This document shows, piece by piece, positions 6,866-13,061 of a DNA stretch of 13,061 bases. Positions within the stretch are counted from its first letter, which is position 1. Each line of letters begins with the position of its first letter. This DNA comes from UBA668 sp046076025 (lineage in GTDB: Bacteria > Actinomycetota > Acidimicrobiia > Acidimicrobiales > Ilumatobacteraceae). Where the stretch lies: NCBI GenBank assembly GCA_046076025.1, contig JBJTRF010000149.1:1-13061 (forward strand), in the 5' to 3' direction. Under the pieces are notes generated by a model. The model was not told the DNA's origin. It worked only from the letters and a program-made list of their open reading frames with translations, and did not search any database. The translations under genes were made by a program, and so were the position numbers.

Positions 6866-6994
6866 CTACTCGTCGTCGTCCCCGTCGGTGTCGTCGCCGT
6901 GGTCGTCGAACTCCTCGCCGCAGTTGGGGCAACTGGCCCAAGCCTCGGTGCCGATGTACGCGCCGCAGTACTGGCACAGTCCGTCGTCTGCCAT
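6866..6994 (-). CDS. Small zinc-ribbon protein with acidic tail
   Basis: A 42-residue protein with two CxxC knuckles, C7-C10 (CQYC) and C22-C25 (CPNC), eleven residues apart: a classic rubredoxin-like zinc ribbon. A highly acidic Asp/Glu tail (29-42) follows. ATG 6994 is fixed by a strong ribosome-binding site, AAAGGAG, 6 bases upstream; an in-frame longer form up to 7057 lacks this. The partner is unknown; such mini-ribbons usually bind protein or nucleic acid. It could be co-transcribed with the monooxygenase 41 bases downstream, but that gene has its own promoter-like box. It is divergent from the DUF3263 gene. Confidence 0.8.
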   Translation of the reverse strand: MADDGLCQYCGAYIGTEAWASCPNCGEEFDDHGDDTDGDDDE

Positions 6995-7000
6995 TGGTGG

Positions 7001-7007
7001 CTCCTTT
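7001..7007 (-). promoter_or_regulatory. Strong ribosome-binding site of the zinc-ribbon gene
   Basis: AAAGGAG on the minus strand, 6 bases before ATG 6994, decides the start of this short gene. It is one of few clear Shine-Dalgarno sites in the window, implying a leadered transcript unlike many neighbours. Confidence 0.8.
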
Positions 7008-7045
7008 CGCTGTGGCCCAGCATGACGGAGCGGTGTGACGCACTC

Positions 7046-7120
7046 GACGGTCGGCATGGGCGCCGGCCGTCAGACGGTCGGCCCTGCGTGGCCAGACGTC
7101 GGACACCAGTCAAACGTCTG
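7046..7120. repeat. Cluster of GACGGTCGG-type repeats in divergent intergenic region
   Basis: GACGGTCGGC occurs at 7046-7055 and 7073-7082, a related CAGACGTCGG at 7093-7102, and the inverted partner ACGTCTG at 7114-7120, complementary to CAGACGT at 7093-7099. They lie between the divergent zinc-ribbon and DUF3263 starts, where operators are expected. GC-rich DNA produces such words by chance, so this is suggestive only. Confidence 0.3.
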
Positions 7121-7167
7121 TTCGATGCTTGGTGGGGGGTGGGGCGAACGGGCAGGCTGGGACTGCC

Positions 7168-7455
7168 ATGAGCACCGATACCCCCCTCGATCGCCCCGAC
7201 ACAGTGCTGTCCGAGCGCGATCTCGCCATCATCGAGTTCGAGTCGAGCTGGTTCACGCTCGACGAGGAGCGTCACGATGCCATCAGGGCGCGGTTCTCGT
7301 GCTCGGTTGAGGAGTACAATCGGGAACTCAACCGCGTGATCGATCACCCGGCGGCGATGCTCGCCGACCCGCTGGTAGTGCGCCGCCTGCGGCGCCAGCG
7401 TGAGCGCCGCCGTCGGGCGCTCATCGAGGGCGCGGCTGCCGGCGAATACGCCTGA
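7168..7455 (+). CDS. DUF3263 family protein
   Basis: A 95-residue soluble protein. The body (about 14-90) matches the actinobacterial DUF3263 family: an FExxWF opening, DAIRARFSCSVEEYNRELNRVID, HPAAMLADPLVVRRLRRQRERRR and a basic helical end. The family's role is unknown; the pattern of helices with an Arg-rich C-terminus could suit nucleic-acid binding, which is inference. ATG 7168 is preferred over an in-frame start at 7129, which would add a Gly-rich, non-conserved extension. The stop is 26 bases before the LytR_C gene, so the two are likely co-transcribed. The same pair occurs in Mycobacterium tuberculosis as Rv0430-Rv0431. Confidence 0.88.
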   Translation: MSTDTPLDRPDTVLSERDLAIIEFESSWFTLDEERHDAIRARFSCSVEEYNRELNRVIDHPAAMLADPLVVRRLRRQRERRRRALIEGAAAGEYA

Positions 7456-7469
7456 GCCGGCCCACAACC

Positions 7470-7474
7470 GGAGG
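7470..7474 (+). promoter_or_regulatory. Ribosome-binding site of the LytR_C gene
   Basis: GGAGG lies 7 bases before ATG 7482 in the short gap after the DUF3263 stop. This is expected for a downstream operon gene that cannot be leaderless. Confidence 0.75.
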
Positions 7475-7481
7475 TGCCCCA

Positions 7482-8117
7482 ATGAGCAGAGACGACATGG
7501 GCCGGACGTCTCGAAGCGTGCCGCCCGCCGCCCCGATCGGCTCGTCGGTTGCCGTGGTGGTCACGGTGCTGGCCCTGGTGCTGGGCTTCTTGATCCTCCG
7601 TCAGGTGAATAGCGATCCGGCTGCGATCGGGCCGGGTGGCGACGGCGCCGACAGCACCACCACCGTCGCCGGATTCGTGCCGTCCAGCACGGCCGCGCTC
7701 CCGTCGACGACTGAGCCGATGGTCTACTCGGGGGCCTCGGTGGTCGTGGCCAACTGCAGTTCGCTGAACGGCGTGGCGAAGGAACTGTCGCTCGCGCTCG
7801 GCGGCCTCGGCTGGACCATGGTCACGCCGGTGAACGGTTCCGTGAAGCTGGCCACGTCAAAGGTGCTCTACAACGCCGACGACCCTGCCGCGCTGCCCGT
7901 TGCGAAGTCGGTGGCGAAGACGCTGGGCGGCATCCAGGTCGAGCCGGCGCCGGTGCCACTCCCGGCAGGCGAGGGAACGTGGCCGGAGGGTGCCGCAGTG
8001 CTGGTCATGCTGGGCGACGACTATGCAGGTCGAACGATTGCCGAGATCCAGGCGCGTCCGTCGGCGCTGCCGGTTGCAGTCGAGACCACCACGACGTCGA
8101 CGACCCTTCTGCCCTAG
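7482..8117 (+). CDS. Membrane-anchored LytR_C (VirR-like) protein
   Basis: A 211-residue protein with a short cytoplasmic N-terminus and one membrane segment (about 21-40, VAVVVTVLALVLGFLIL). A Thr/Ser/Pro-rich linker (about 55-80) leads to an external LytR_C domain (about 85-180): VVVANCSSLNGVAKELSLAL, GWTMVTPVN, SKVLYNADDPAALPVAKSVAKTLGG, and a final strand AAVLVMLGDDYAG. The last 20 residues are low complexity, Thr-rich. The domain usually begins V.NGSG; here it is NCSS, giving a free extracytoplasmic Cys92. In M. tuberculosis the equivalent protein (Rv0431, VirR) affects membrane-vesicle release and cell-wall integrity. A similar envelope role is inferred from architecture and its DUF3263 neighbour. 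The gene ends in a hairpin shared with the convergent glycerate kinase gene. Confidence 0.85.
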   Translation: MSRDDMGRTSRSVPPAAPIGSSVAVVVTVLALVLGFLILRQVNSDPAAIGPGGDGADSTTTVAGFVPSSTAALPSTTEPMVYSGASVVVANCSSLNGVAKELSLALGGLGWTMVTPVNGSVKLATSKVLYNADDPAALPVAKSVAKTLGGIQVEPAPVPLPAGEGTWPEGAAVLVMLGDDYAGRTIAEIQARPSALPVAVETTTTSTTLLP

Positions 8118-8126
8118 ACCTCGTCA

Positions 8127-8141
8127 CCGTCGAGACGACGG
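8127..8141. terminator. Bidirectional hairpin between convergent LytR_C and glycerate kinase genes
   Basis: CCGTCG-AGA-CGACGG is a perfect 6-bp stem with a 3-base loop, located 10 bases behind the plus-strand stop and 14 bases behind the minus-strand stop. No U-tract follows on either side, so at most a weak or Rho-assisted terminator. Confidence 0.4.
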
Positions 8142-8154
8142 CAATGGGCGGTGA

Positions 8155-9156
8155 TCAGCCTGCCGATGCAGTCAACGAGCGCAGCAAGTCGCGTGTCGAC
8201 TGCTCGATGCACCACAGCGGTTCGCGCAGCGCACGCTCAAGGCCGTGGTCGCGTGCGATCGAGCGGTGCTCGATGCGGTGGCGGACAGATTCGGCACTGT
8301 CTCCGACCACCGCTGCAACGCGACGCCCAATCGACTCGCAGAGTTCCTGCACGCCGCCGATCACCTTGCCCTCGAAGCTCTGCTCGTCGAGATAGCCCTC
8401 GCCGGTGATGACGAGGTCGGCAGCGGCAATCTTGTCGTGCAGGTCGATCTCGTCGGCGACGAGGTCGAAGCCAGGCTGTAGGCGGCCACCGAGCGCGACG
8501 AGGCCGCCCGCAAGACCGCCCGCAGCACCGGTGCCCGGGAGGTTGCGCACGTCGACACCGAACTGCTCTCGGTACAACTGCACCAGCCGCTCGAGTCGAC
8601 CCTTCAGCATGTCGACCTGTGCCGGAGTGGCACCTTTCTGTGGCGCGAACACCGGCGCGGCGTCGACAAACTTCGTCTGCACGTCGCACGCCACCAGCAA
8701 CTGCACTGCCTTCAGCCGGGCCGGTGCGCTGATGGCTCGCACACAGCCGAGGCCGCCGTCGGTTGTTGCGGATCCACCGAGGCAGACGACGATCCGCTTG
8801 GCTCCGAGATCGAGCGCCTGGTCGATGAGCTCGCCGGTGCCGGTGGTGGTGGCAGCCATCGCATCGTTGTTGGCTGCACCGCCGACGAGGGTGAGGCCCG
8901 ATGCACGCGCCATCTCGATCACGGCGGTACCGCGGTGGAATCGCCATTCGGCCTGCACCGGATCGCCGAGCGGGCCGGTGACGGTGCTGGTGCGATTCGC
9001 GCCGCCGAGTGCCTCGAGAGTGCCTTCGCCGCCATCGGCGACCGGTTGCTCGACGCATTCGAGGCCGAGTTCCCAGCAGGCATGGCCGATGGCTGCGGCG
9101 ACCTCGGCGGCGGTGGCAGTGCCCTTGAATTTGTCGACAGCTGCCAGCACGCGCAT
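8155..9156 (-). CDS. glxK: Glycerate kinase (GarK/GlxK family)
   Basis: A 333-residue glycerate kinase of the GarK/GlxK type, phosphorylating D-glycerate, probably to 2-phosphoglycerate. Visible motifs are DKFKGT (8-13), ADGGEGT (40-46), MAATTTGTGELI (100-111), CLGGSATTDGGLG (125-137), VACDV, FAPQKGA, GTGAAGGLAGGL, and the C-terminal DLVITGEGYLDEQSFEGKV. Between GLGCVRAI and VACDV only about 15 residues remain, where many family members have a longer segment with a Gly-rich turn. The flanking motifs are intact, so this looks like a short-form subfamily rather than damage. ATG 9156 is chosen because MRVLAAVDKFKG is the normal N-terminus and TAGCCT lies 7 bases upstream; a start at 9189 would include the promoter. 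It is divergent from the CysO-like gene with 62 bases between starts. Confidence 0.88.
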   Translation of the reverse strand: MRVLAAVDKFKGTATAAEVAAAIGHACWELGLECVEQPVADGGEGTLEALGGANRTSTVTGPLGDPVQAEWRFHRGTAVIEMARASGLTLVGGAANNDAMAATTTGTGELIDQALDLGAKRIVVCLGGSATTDGGLGCVRAISAPARLKAVQLLVACDVQTKFVDAAPVFAPQKGATPAQVDMLKGRLERLVQLYREQFGVDVRNLPGTGAAGGLAGGLVALGGRLQPGFDLVADEIDLHDKIAAADLVITGEGYLDEQSFEGKVIGGVQELCESIGRRVAAVVGDSAESVRHRIEHRSIARDHGLERALREPLWCIEQSTRDLLRSLTASAG

Positions 9157-9163
9157 TGGCGTC

Positions 9164-9169
9164 AGGCTA
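9164..9169 (-). promoter_or_regulatory. Putative -10 box TAGCCT of the glycerate kinase gene
   Basis: TAGCCT on the minus strand is 7 bases before ATG 9156, consistent with leaderless transcription. The oppositely oriented box at 9206-9211 serves the divergent gene, so both promoters share the space between. Confidence 0.5.
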
Positions 9170-9205
9170 GGCCACGTCGGTCGCGTCAAATCCCGACTGC
9201 GCCGG

Positions 9206-9211
9206 TAGTGT
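9206..9211 (+). promoter_or_regulatory. Putative -10 box TAGTGT of the CysO-like gene
   Basis: TAGTGT stands exactly 7 bases before ATG 9219, and no Shine-Dalgarno sequence is present. The hexamer is identical to that before vsr. Confidence 0.5.
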
Positions 9212-9218
9212 TTCGTCC

Positions 9219-9494
9219 ATGGCCGTCACCGTTCGCATTCCCACCACGCTGCGCCCACTGGCGGGCGGTTCCTCCACCGTGCAGGTCGAGGGTGCCACGC
9301 TCGCCGAGGTGATCGACAACCTCGATGCGGCGCACCCTGGCTTCAAGGATCGTCTGCTCGACGAGAGCGGTGCGATGCGCAAGTTCGTCAACCTCTTCGT
9401 CGCCGACGACGACGTTCGCTTCCTGCAGGGCCTTGCCACGCCGGTGCCGTCCGGCGAGACAGTCAGCATCATTCCCGCCGTCGCTGGCGGCTGA
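9219..9494 (+). CDS. cysO: CysO-like sulfur carrier protein (MoaD/ThiS family)
   Basis: A 91-residue ubiquitin-fold protein ending in the Gly-Gly needed for C-terminal thiocarboxylation (SIIPAVAGG). The sequence follows mycobacterial CysO closely in pattern: VTVRIPTTLRPLAGG at the N-terminus, LAEVIDNLDAAHPG, then FVNLFVADDDVRFLQGLATP and a closing VPSGETVSIIPAVAGG. CysO thiocarboxylate donates sulfur to O-phosphoserine for cysteine synthesis through CysM, and the metalloprotease Mec releases cysteine. Neither cysM nor mec is adjacent, so the pathway must be completed elsewhere, or the protein serves another MoaD-type role such as molybdopterin synthesis. The CysO assignment rests on remembered family similarity, mainly the VNxxVxDxDVRFxxGLAT and AVAGG stretches. 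Confidence 0.82.
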   Translation: MAVTVRIPTTLRPLAGGSSTVQVEGATLAEVIDNLDAAHPGFKDRLLDESGAMRKFVNLFVADDDVRFLQGLATPVPSGETVSIIPAVAGG

Positions 9495-9550
9495 GTCTCC
9501 GTCGAGTCTCTGCGGGCGAGTTCCGCCGGCGACGCCGCGCAGCACACTGT

Positions 9551-9562
9551 TATCAATTGATA
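9551..9562. promoter_or_regulatory. 12-bp AT-rich palindrome TATCAATTGATA, probable operator at the HPt promoter
   Basis: TATCAATTGATA is a perfect palindrome with 2 G/C in 12 bases inside GC-rich DNA. Its right half contains TTGATA (9557-9562), a good -35 hexamer, 19 bases before the -10-like TATGGT at 9582. The position suits a repressor or activator site controlling the HPt gene. Confidence 0.5.
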
Positions 9563-9581
9563 CAGCCACGCGTGTGGCGGC

Positions 9582-9587
9582 TATGGT
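9582..9587 (+). promoter_or_regulatory. Putative -10 box TATGGT of the HPt gene
   Basis: TATGGT lies 7 bases before ATG 9595, with TTGATA as a candidate -35 element 19 bases upstream. It contains an alternative in-frame ATG (9583), less likely as the start if this is the -10 box. Confidence 0.5.
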
Positions 9588-9594
9588 CGGGGCG

Positions 9595-9936
9595 ATGGCG
9601 GTAGTGGACGAGCGTGTGCTCACTCGATTGGCGGGCGAACTGGGCGAAGCAGCGGTTGACGATCTCGTGCGCACGTATCTCGATGCGCTTCCCGGTCGGC
9701 GCGCCGCCGTCTCCGATGCAATGACGAATCTCGATCTCGGCGCAGCCCGACGGATTGCGCACCAGTTGCGGTCGACGTCGCACCTCGTTGGTGCCACCTC
9801 GCTGGGCGAGGCCAGTGCGTGGCTCGAGGCGGTGGCGCTCGCCGGCGACGCCGATGGCGCACTGCAGGCCGTCGACGAGATCCGTCGCCTGGCTCCCGAG
9901 GTGGCCCGGACGCTGCAGGCGTGGCTGACGCGCTGA
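9595..9936 (+). CDS. Stand-alone histidine phosphotransfer (HPt) protein
   Basis: A 113-residue, all-helical protein of HPt size. The core motif is RRIAHQLRSTSHLVGATSL, with His56 in the place of the phospho-accepting histidine of AHxLKGxSxxLGA in HPt domains. The usual Lys three residues later is Arg59, a conservative change. Surrounding helices (VLTRLAGEL, VDDLVRTYLDALPGRRAAVSDAM, and a C-terminal LAPEVARTLQAWL) match the four-helix bundle. HPt proteins relay phosphate between receiver domains of hybrid kinases and response regulators, yet no kinase or receiver gene is visible nearby, so the partners are encoded elsewhere. ATG 9595 is chosen from the promoter-like box 7 bases upstream; ATG 9583 is the alternative. 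Confidence 0.78.
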   Translation: MAVVDERVLTRLAGELGEAAVDDLVRTYLDALPGRRAAVSDAMTNLDLGAARRIAHQLRSTSHLVGATSLGEASAWLEAVALAGDADGALQAVDEIRRLAPEVARTLQAWLTR

Positions 9937-10022
9937 CCAGGCGTTGCTGATCCCCCGCCTCGCAGCATCGCCACGGGTCGTCGACCGTTCGGCGTCGAAG
10001 TGCCGTATCGGCTGGCATCAGC

Positions 10023-10028
10023 AAGAAT
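10023..10028 (+). promoter_or_regulatory. Putative -10 box AAGAAT of the gene at 10035
   Basis: AAGAAT is 6 bases before ATG 10035, in the same 14-base context (AGAATGACCGAATG) as the NERD-helicase start. Confidence 0.4.
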
Positions 10029-10034
10029 GACCGA

Positions 10035-11558
10035 ATGCGATCGCGTCCCACCGGCGACGAGTCGAGCCTTATTGAGCTCGAGATGGCCGGCTCGACACAC
10101 GACGGACGTCGACACGAGGGTGGCCGAACCGACGCGGAGGGCGTCGAGTGGCCGGTGGTGGTGATTGCCACGTTGGCGGTCGTGGCACTGGCCTCGCTGA
10201 CCGTGATCGGGGTCAGTCGCGACGCCATCGATCCGCTGGCAACGTCGCCGACGTCGGCGGCGACAAGTGAGTTCCTCGCGGTCGATCCCACCGAGGTGAC
10301 ATCGCCGGTGCAGACGGGCTGGCCGAGCACCACCGCCATGCTGCCCGCAGAAGGCTTTGCGTGGCCGAGTGATTCGGTCGTGATCGTGGCGAACGAGACC
10401 GGAATACACCGAGTGTCGGCCGCAGTCGGCGCCGCCGAAGGTGTGTTGGTTGCCACGTCACTGCTGCTGGGCTCGACGGTCGTGGAGACGATCATCGGCG
10501 ATGCGGTGACCCGGGCGTTCGAGCTCGAGGACGGCTCGCTCGTCTACCAGCCAGTCGACGGGCCGATCAGGCTGCGCACTCCCGATGGAACGATCACCGA
10601 TCTGGTGCCGCAGCTCGGCGGCCTCGTGCTCGAGGACGCCGACATGCCCGGCGCCGACCCTGCGCGACTTCGCCTCGTGTACCGCGAACCGAGCAACGAG
10701 CCTGGCGGCGCCTTCTACCTCACGGTTCGGGCGGGCGACACCACCGTGTCGACGCTGGTGCCGGGCGGCTGGGGCGTCAGCTATCGGCGGTTCACGCTCT
10801 GGACCAGCAACTCGGTGCTGGCAAGCTGGGTCGACGATGTCGGCACGACGGGTGCGGCAGTGATCGACCTTCTCAGCGGCCAGTTCGAGTCTGATCAGTC
10901 GGGCGTGACGGTGCTGCAGGCGGCCGGCGACCCGAGTGAGGGTGGCCTTGCCTGGGTGACGCTCGAGGGAATCTGGACACCACTCGCCAGCGGACCACGC
11001 GGGCTCCCCGGCATCCTCGCCGTCACAGGTGTCGATCTGCGTGGCTCGTCGCTGGTAGTGCAGCGCTACGGCGATGCACTGGCCGACTATGTCGACCTCG
11101 AGCCATACCGGCGCTACGAGGTGCCGGTGAGGGGTTTCGCCTCGGTCTCGCGATTCGTGCACAGCCCGCGCTTCGAGAGCCCGTGGGGCAGCGCCGACCC
11201 GGGGCCGCGTACCTGCATGCTCGGCCTGCCGGGCAACGACAGCCACGTGGCGCCGTACCCGGACGATCTCACCGCCGAGCAGATTGCTGCCTCAGAAGTG
11301 GCAACCGTCGACGGATTCGCAGCGCTGATCTTCACGATGGACGATGGCTCGTTCGTGGTGCGCATCACGTTCGATGTCTGCGTGCTGCACGTTCGGGCAT
11401 CGGGCATCGATCGCGAGCAACTCGGCAATCTGCTGATCTCTGCCGACGTCGGGCACGTGGTGACCTCGTACGACGGCGACTCGGCCCTCGACGGCGGCAC
11501 GGCGCCCATCACCGTGCCAGATGACGCCGCGTACACGACAGTTCCCTCGAGTCCGTAG
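10035..11558 (+). CDS. Single-pass membrane protein with large extracytoplasmic domain, function unknown
   Basis: A 507-residue protein not recognised as a named family. Residues 1-38 are charged and probably cytoplasmic. One membrane segment follows (about 39-60, EWPVVVIATLAVVALASLTV), then a Ser/Thr/Pro-rich linker (about 66-105) and a large exported domain of short alternating strands and turns. Segments such as DSVVIVANETGIHRVSA, GSLVYQPVDGPIRLRTPDG, ARLRLVYREP and SLVVQRYG recall beta-propeller-like blades, but no clear repeat is visible by eye. Two cysteines in the C-terminal third (PRTCMLGLPG and FDVCVLHVRA) could form a disulfide. There is no catalytic motif or lipobox. Its neighbours (HPt upstream, groEL convergent) give no functional hint. 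The start is supported by the AAGAAT box 6 bases upstream. A sensor or surface-binding role is only a guess. Confidence 0.75.
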   Translation: MRSRPTGDESSLIELEMAGSTHDGRRHEGGRTDAEGVEWPVVVIATLAVVALASLTVIGVSRDAIDPLATSPTSAATSEFLAVDPTEVTSPVQTGWPSTTAMLPAEGFAWPSDSVVIVANETGIHRVSAAVGAAEGVLVATSLLLGSTVVETIIGDAVTRAFELEDGSLVYQPVDGPIRLRTPDGTITDLVPQLGGLVLEDADMPGADPARLRLVYREPSNEPGGAFYLTVRAGDTTVSTLVPGGWGVSYRRFTLWTSNSVLASWVDDVGTTGAAVIDLLSGQFESDQSGVTVLQAAGDPSEGGLAWVTLEGIWTPLASGPRGLPGILAVTGVDLRGSSLVVQRYGDALADYVDLEPYRRYEVPVRGFASVSRFVHSPRFESPWGSADPGPRTCMLGLPGNDSHVAPYPDDLTAEQIAASEVATVDGFAALIFTMDDGSFVVRITFDVCVLHVRASGIDREQLGNLLISADVGHVVTSYDGDSALDGGTAPITVPDDAAYTTVPSSP

Positions 11559-11593
11559 CGAGCTCGGCAGCGCTCGACGCAGCCCGTGACGCG

Positions 11594-11625
11594 ACGCAGC
11601 CCGGCGCTGGTGCGCCGGGCTGCGT
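11594..11625. terminator. Strong bidirectional hairpin between the 10035 gene and groEL
   Basis: ACGCAGCCCGGCGC, loop TGGT, GCGCCGGGCTGCGT: a perfect 14-bp GC-rich stem with a 4-base loop. It lies 35 bases behind the plus-strand stop and 59 bases behind the groEL stop. There is no U-tract on either side, as in hairpin-only terminators proposed for actinobacteria. A 12-bp direct repeat CGACGCAGCCCG (11575-11586 and 11592-11603) includes its left arm. Confidence 0.7.
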
Positions 11626-11684
11626 GCATATGACCGGTCCGCCGAGCGGGCGGGTTCAGTCGTCGGTTGCGGCGATGACGTCGC

Positions 11685-13061
<1,377 letters not shown>

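Noticed and set aside
5935..7482. 515-codon minus-strand frame
   Set aside because: Arg/Ala/Pro-rich shadow in a different frame of the monooxygenase and zinc-ribbon genes.
9186..10409. 407-codon minus-strand frame opposite the cysO-like and HPt genes
   Set aside because: Antisense to well-recognised genes on the plus strand, with no motif and low-complexity Arg/Ser-rich content.

Overview
This window looks like chromosomal DNA of a high-GC actinobacterium. Lineage markers are a DUF3263 gene followed by a VirR/LytR_C-type gene, a CysO-like MoaD/ThiS protein, and groEL a few kilobases away. The many TAnnnT boxes 6-8 bases before start codons (leaderless-style promoters) fit that group. An acidimicrobial member such as an Ilumatobacter relative is my best guess, but no rRNA or marker gene proves it. 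I see no tRNA, rRNA, CRISPR array or intact insertion sequence.

Left part (1-1276): a minus-strand 2-oxoglutarate/Fe(II) oxygenase runs off the left edge. Behind it lies a patch of gene debris: a possible C-terminal remnant on the minus strand, a 44-codon plus-strand fragment of a paralogue of the neighbouring lipoprotein gene, and a truncated TetR-type DNA-binding domain on the minus strand. This patch and the oxygenase are the accessory-looking section.

Middle part (1277-5562): a 630-residue alpha/beta-hydrolase lipoprotein, a lone Vsr-type mismatch endonuclease, and a NERD-nuclease/UvrD-like helicase fusion, all on the plus strand. A 41-residue membrane protein converges on the helicase, and the two stop codons share bases. 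Vsr plus the NERD helicase is a small DNA-repair or defence-flavoured pair.

Right part (5610-13061): a PhzS-like FAD monooxygenase and a 42-residue zinc ribbon (minus) are divergent from the DUF3263-LytR_C operon (plus). Then come a glycerate kinase (minus), divergent from a CysO-like sulfur carrier (plus), a stand-alone HPt phosphotransfer protein, a single-pass extracytoplasmic protein of unknown function, and finally groEL (minus), cut by the right edge. Convergent gene pairs are separated by perfect hairpins without U-tracts. Apart from DUF3263-LytR_C the genes look like independent housekeeping units with their own promoters. I found no convincing new multi-gene system. The most useful observations are the repeated leaderless promoter pattern, the gene-fragment patch, the genes too short or too truncated for simple ORF calling, and a few palindromes overlapping promoters.
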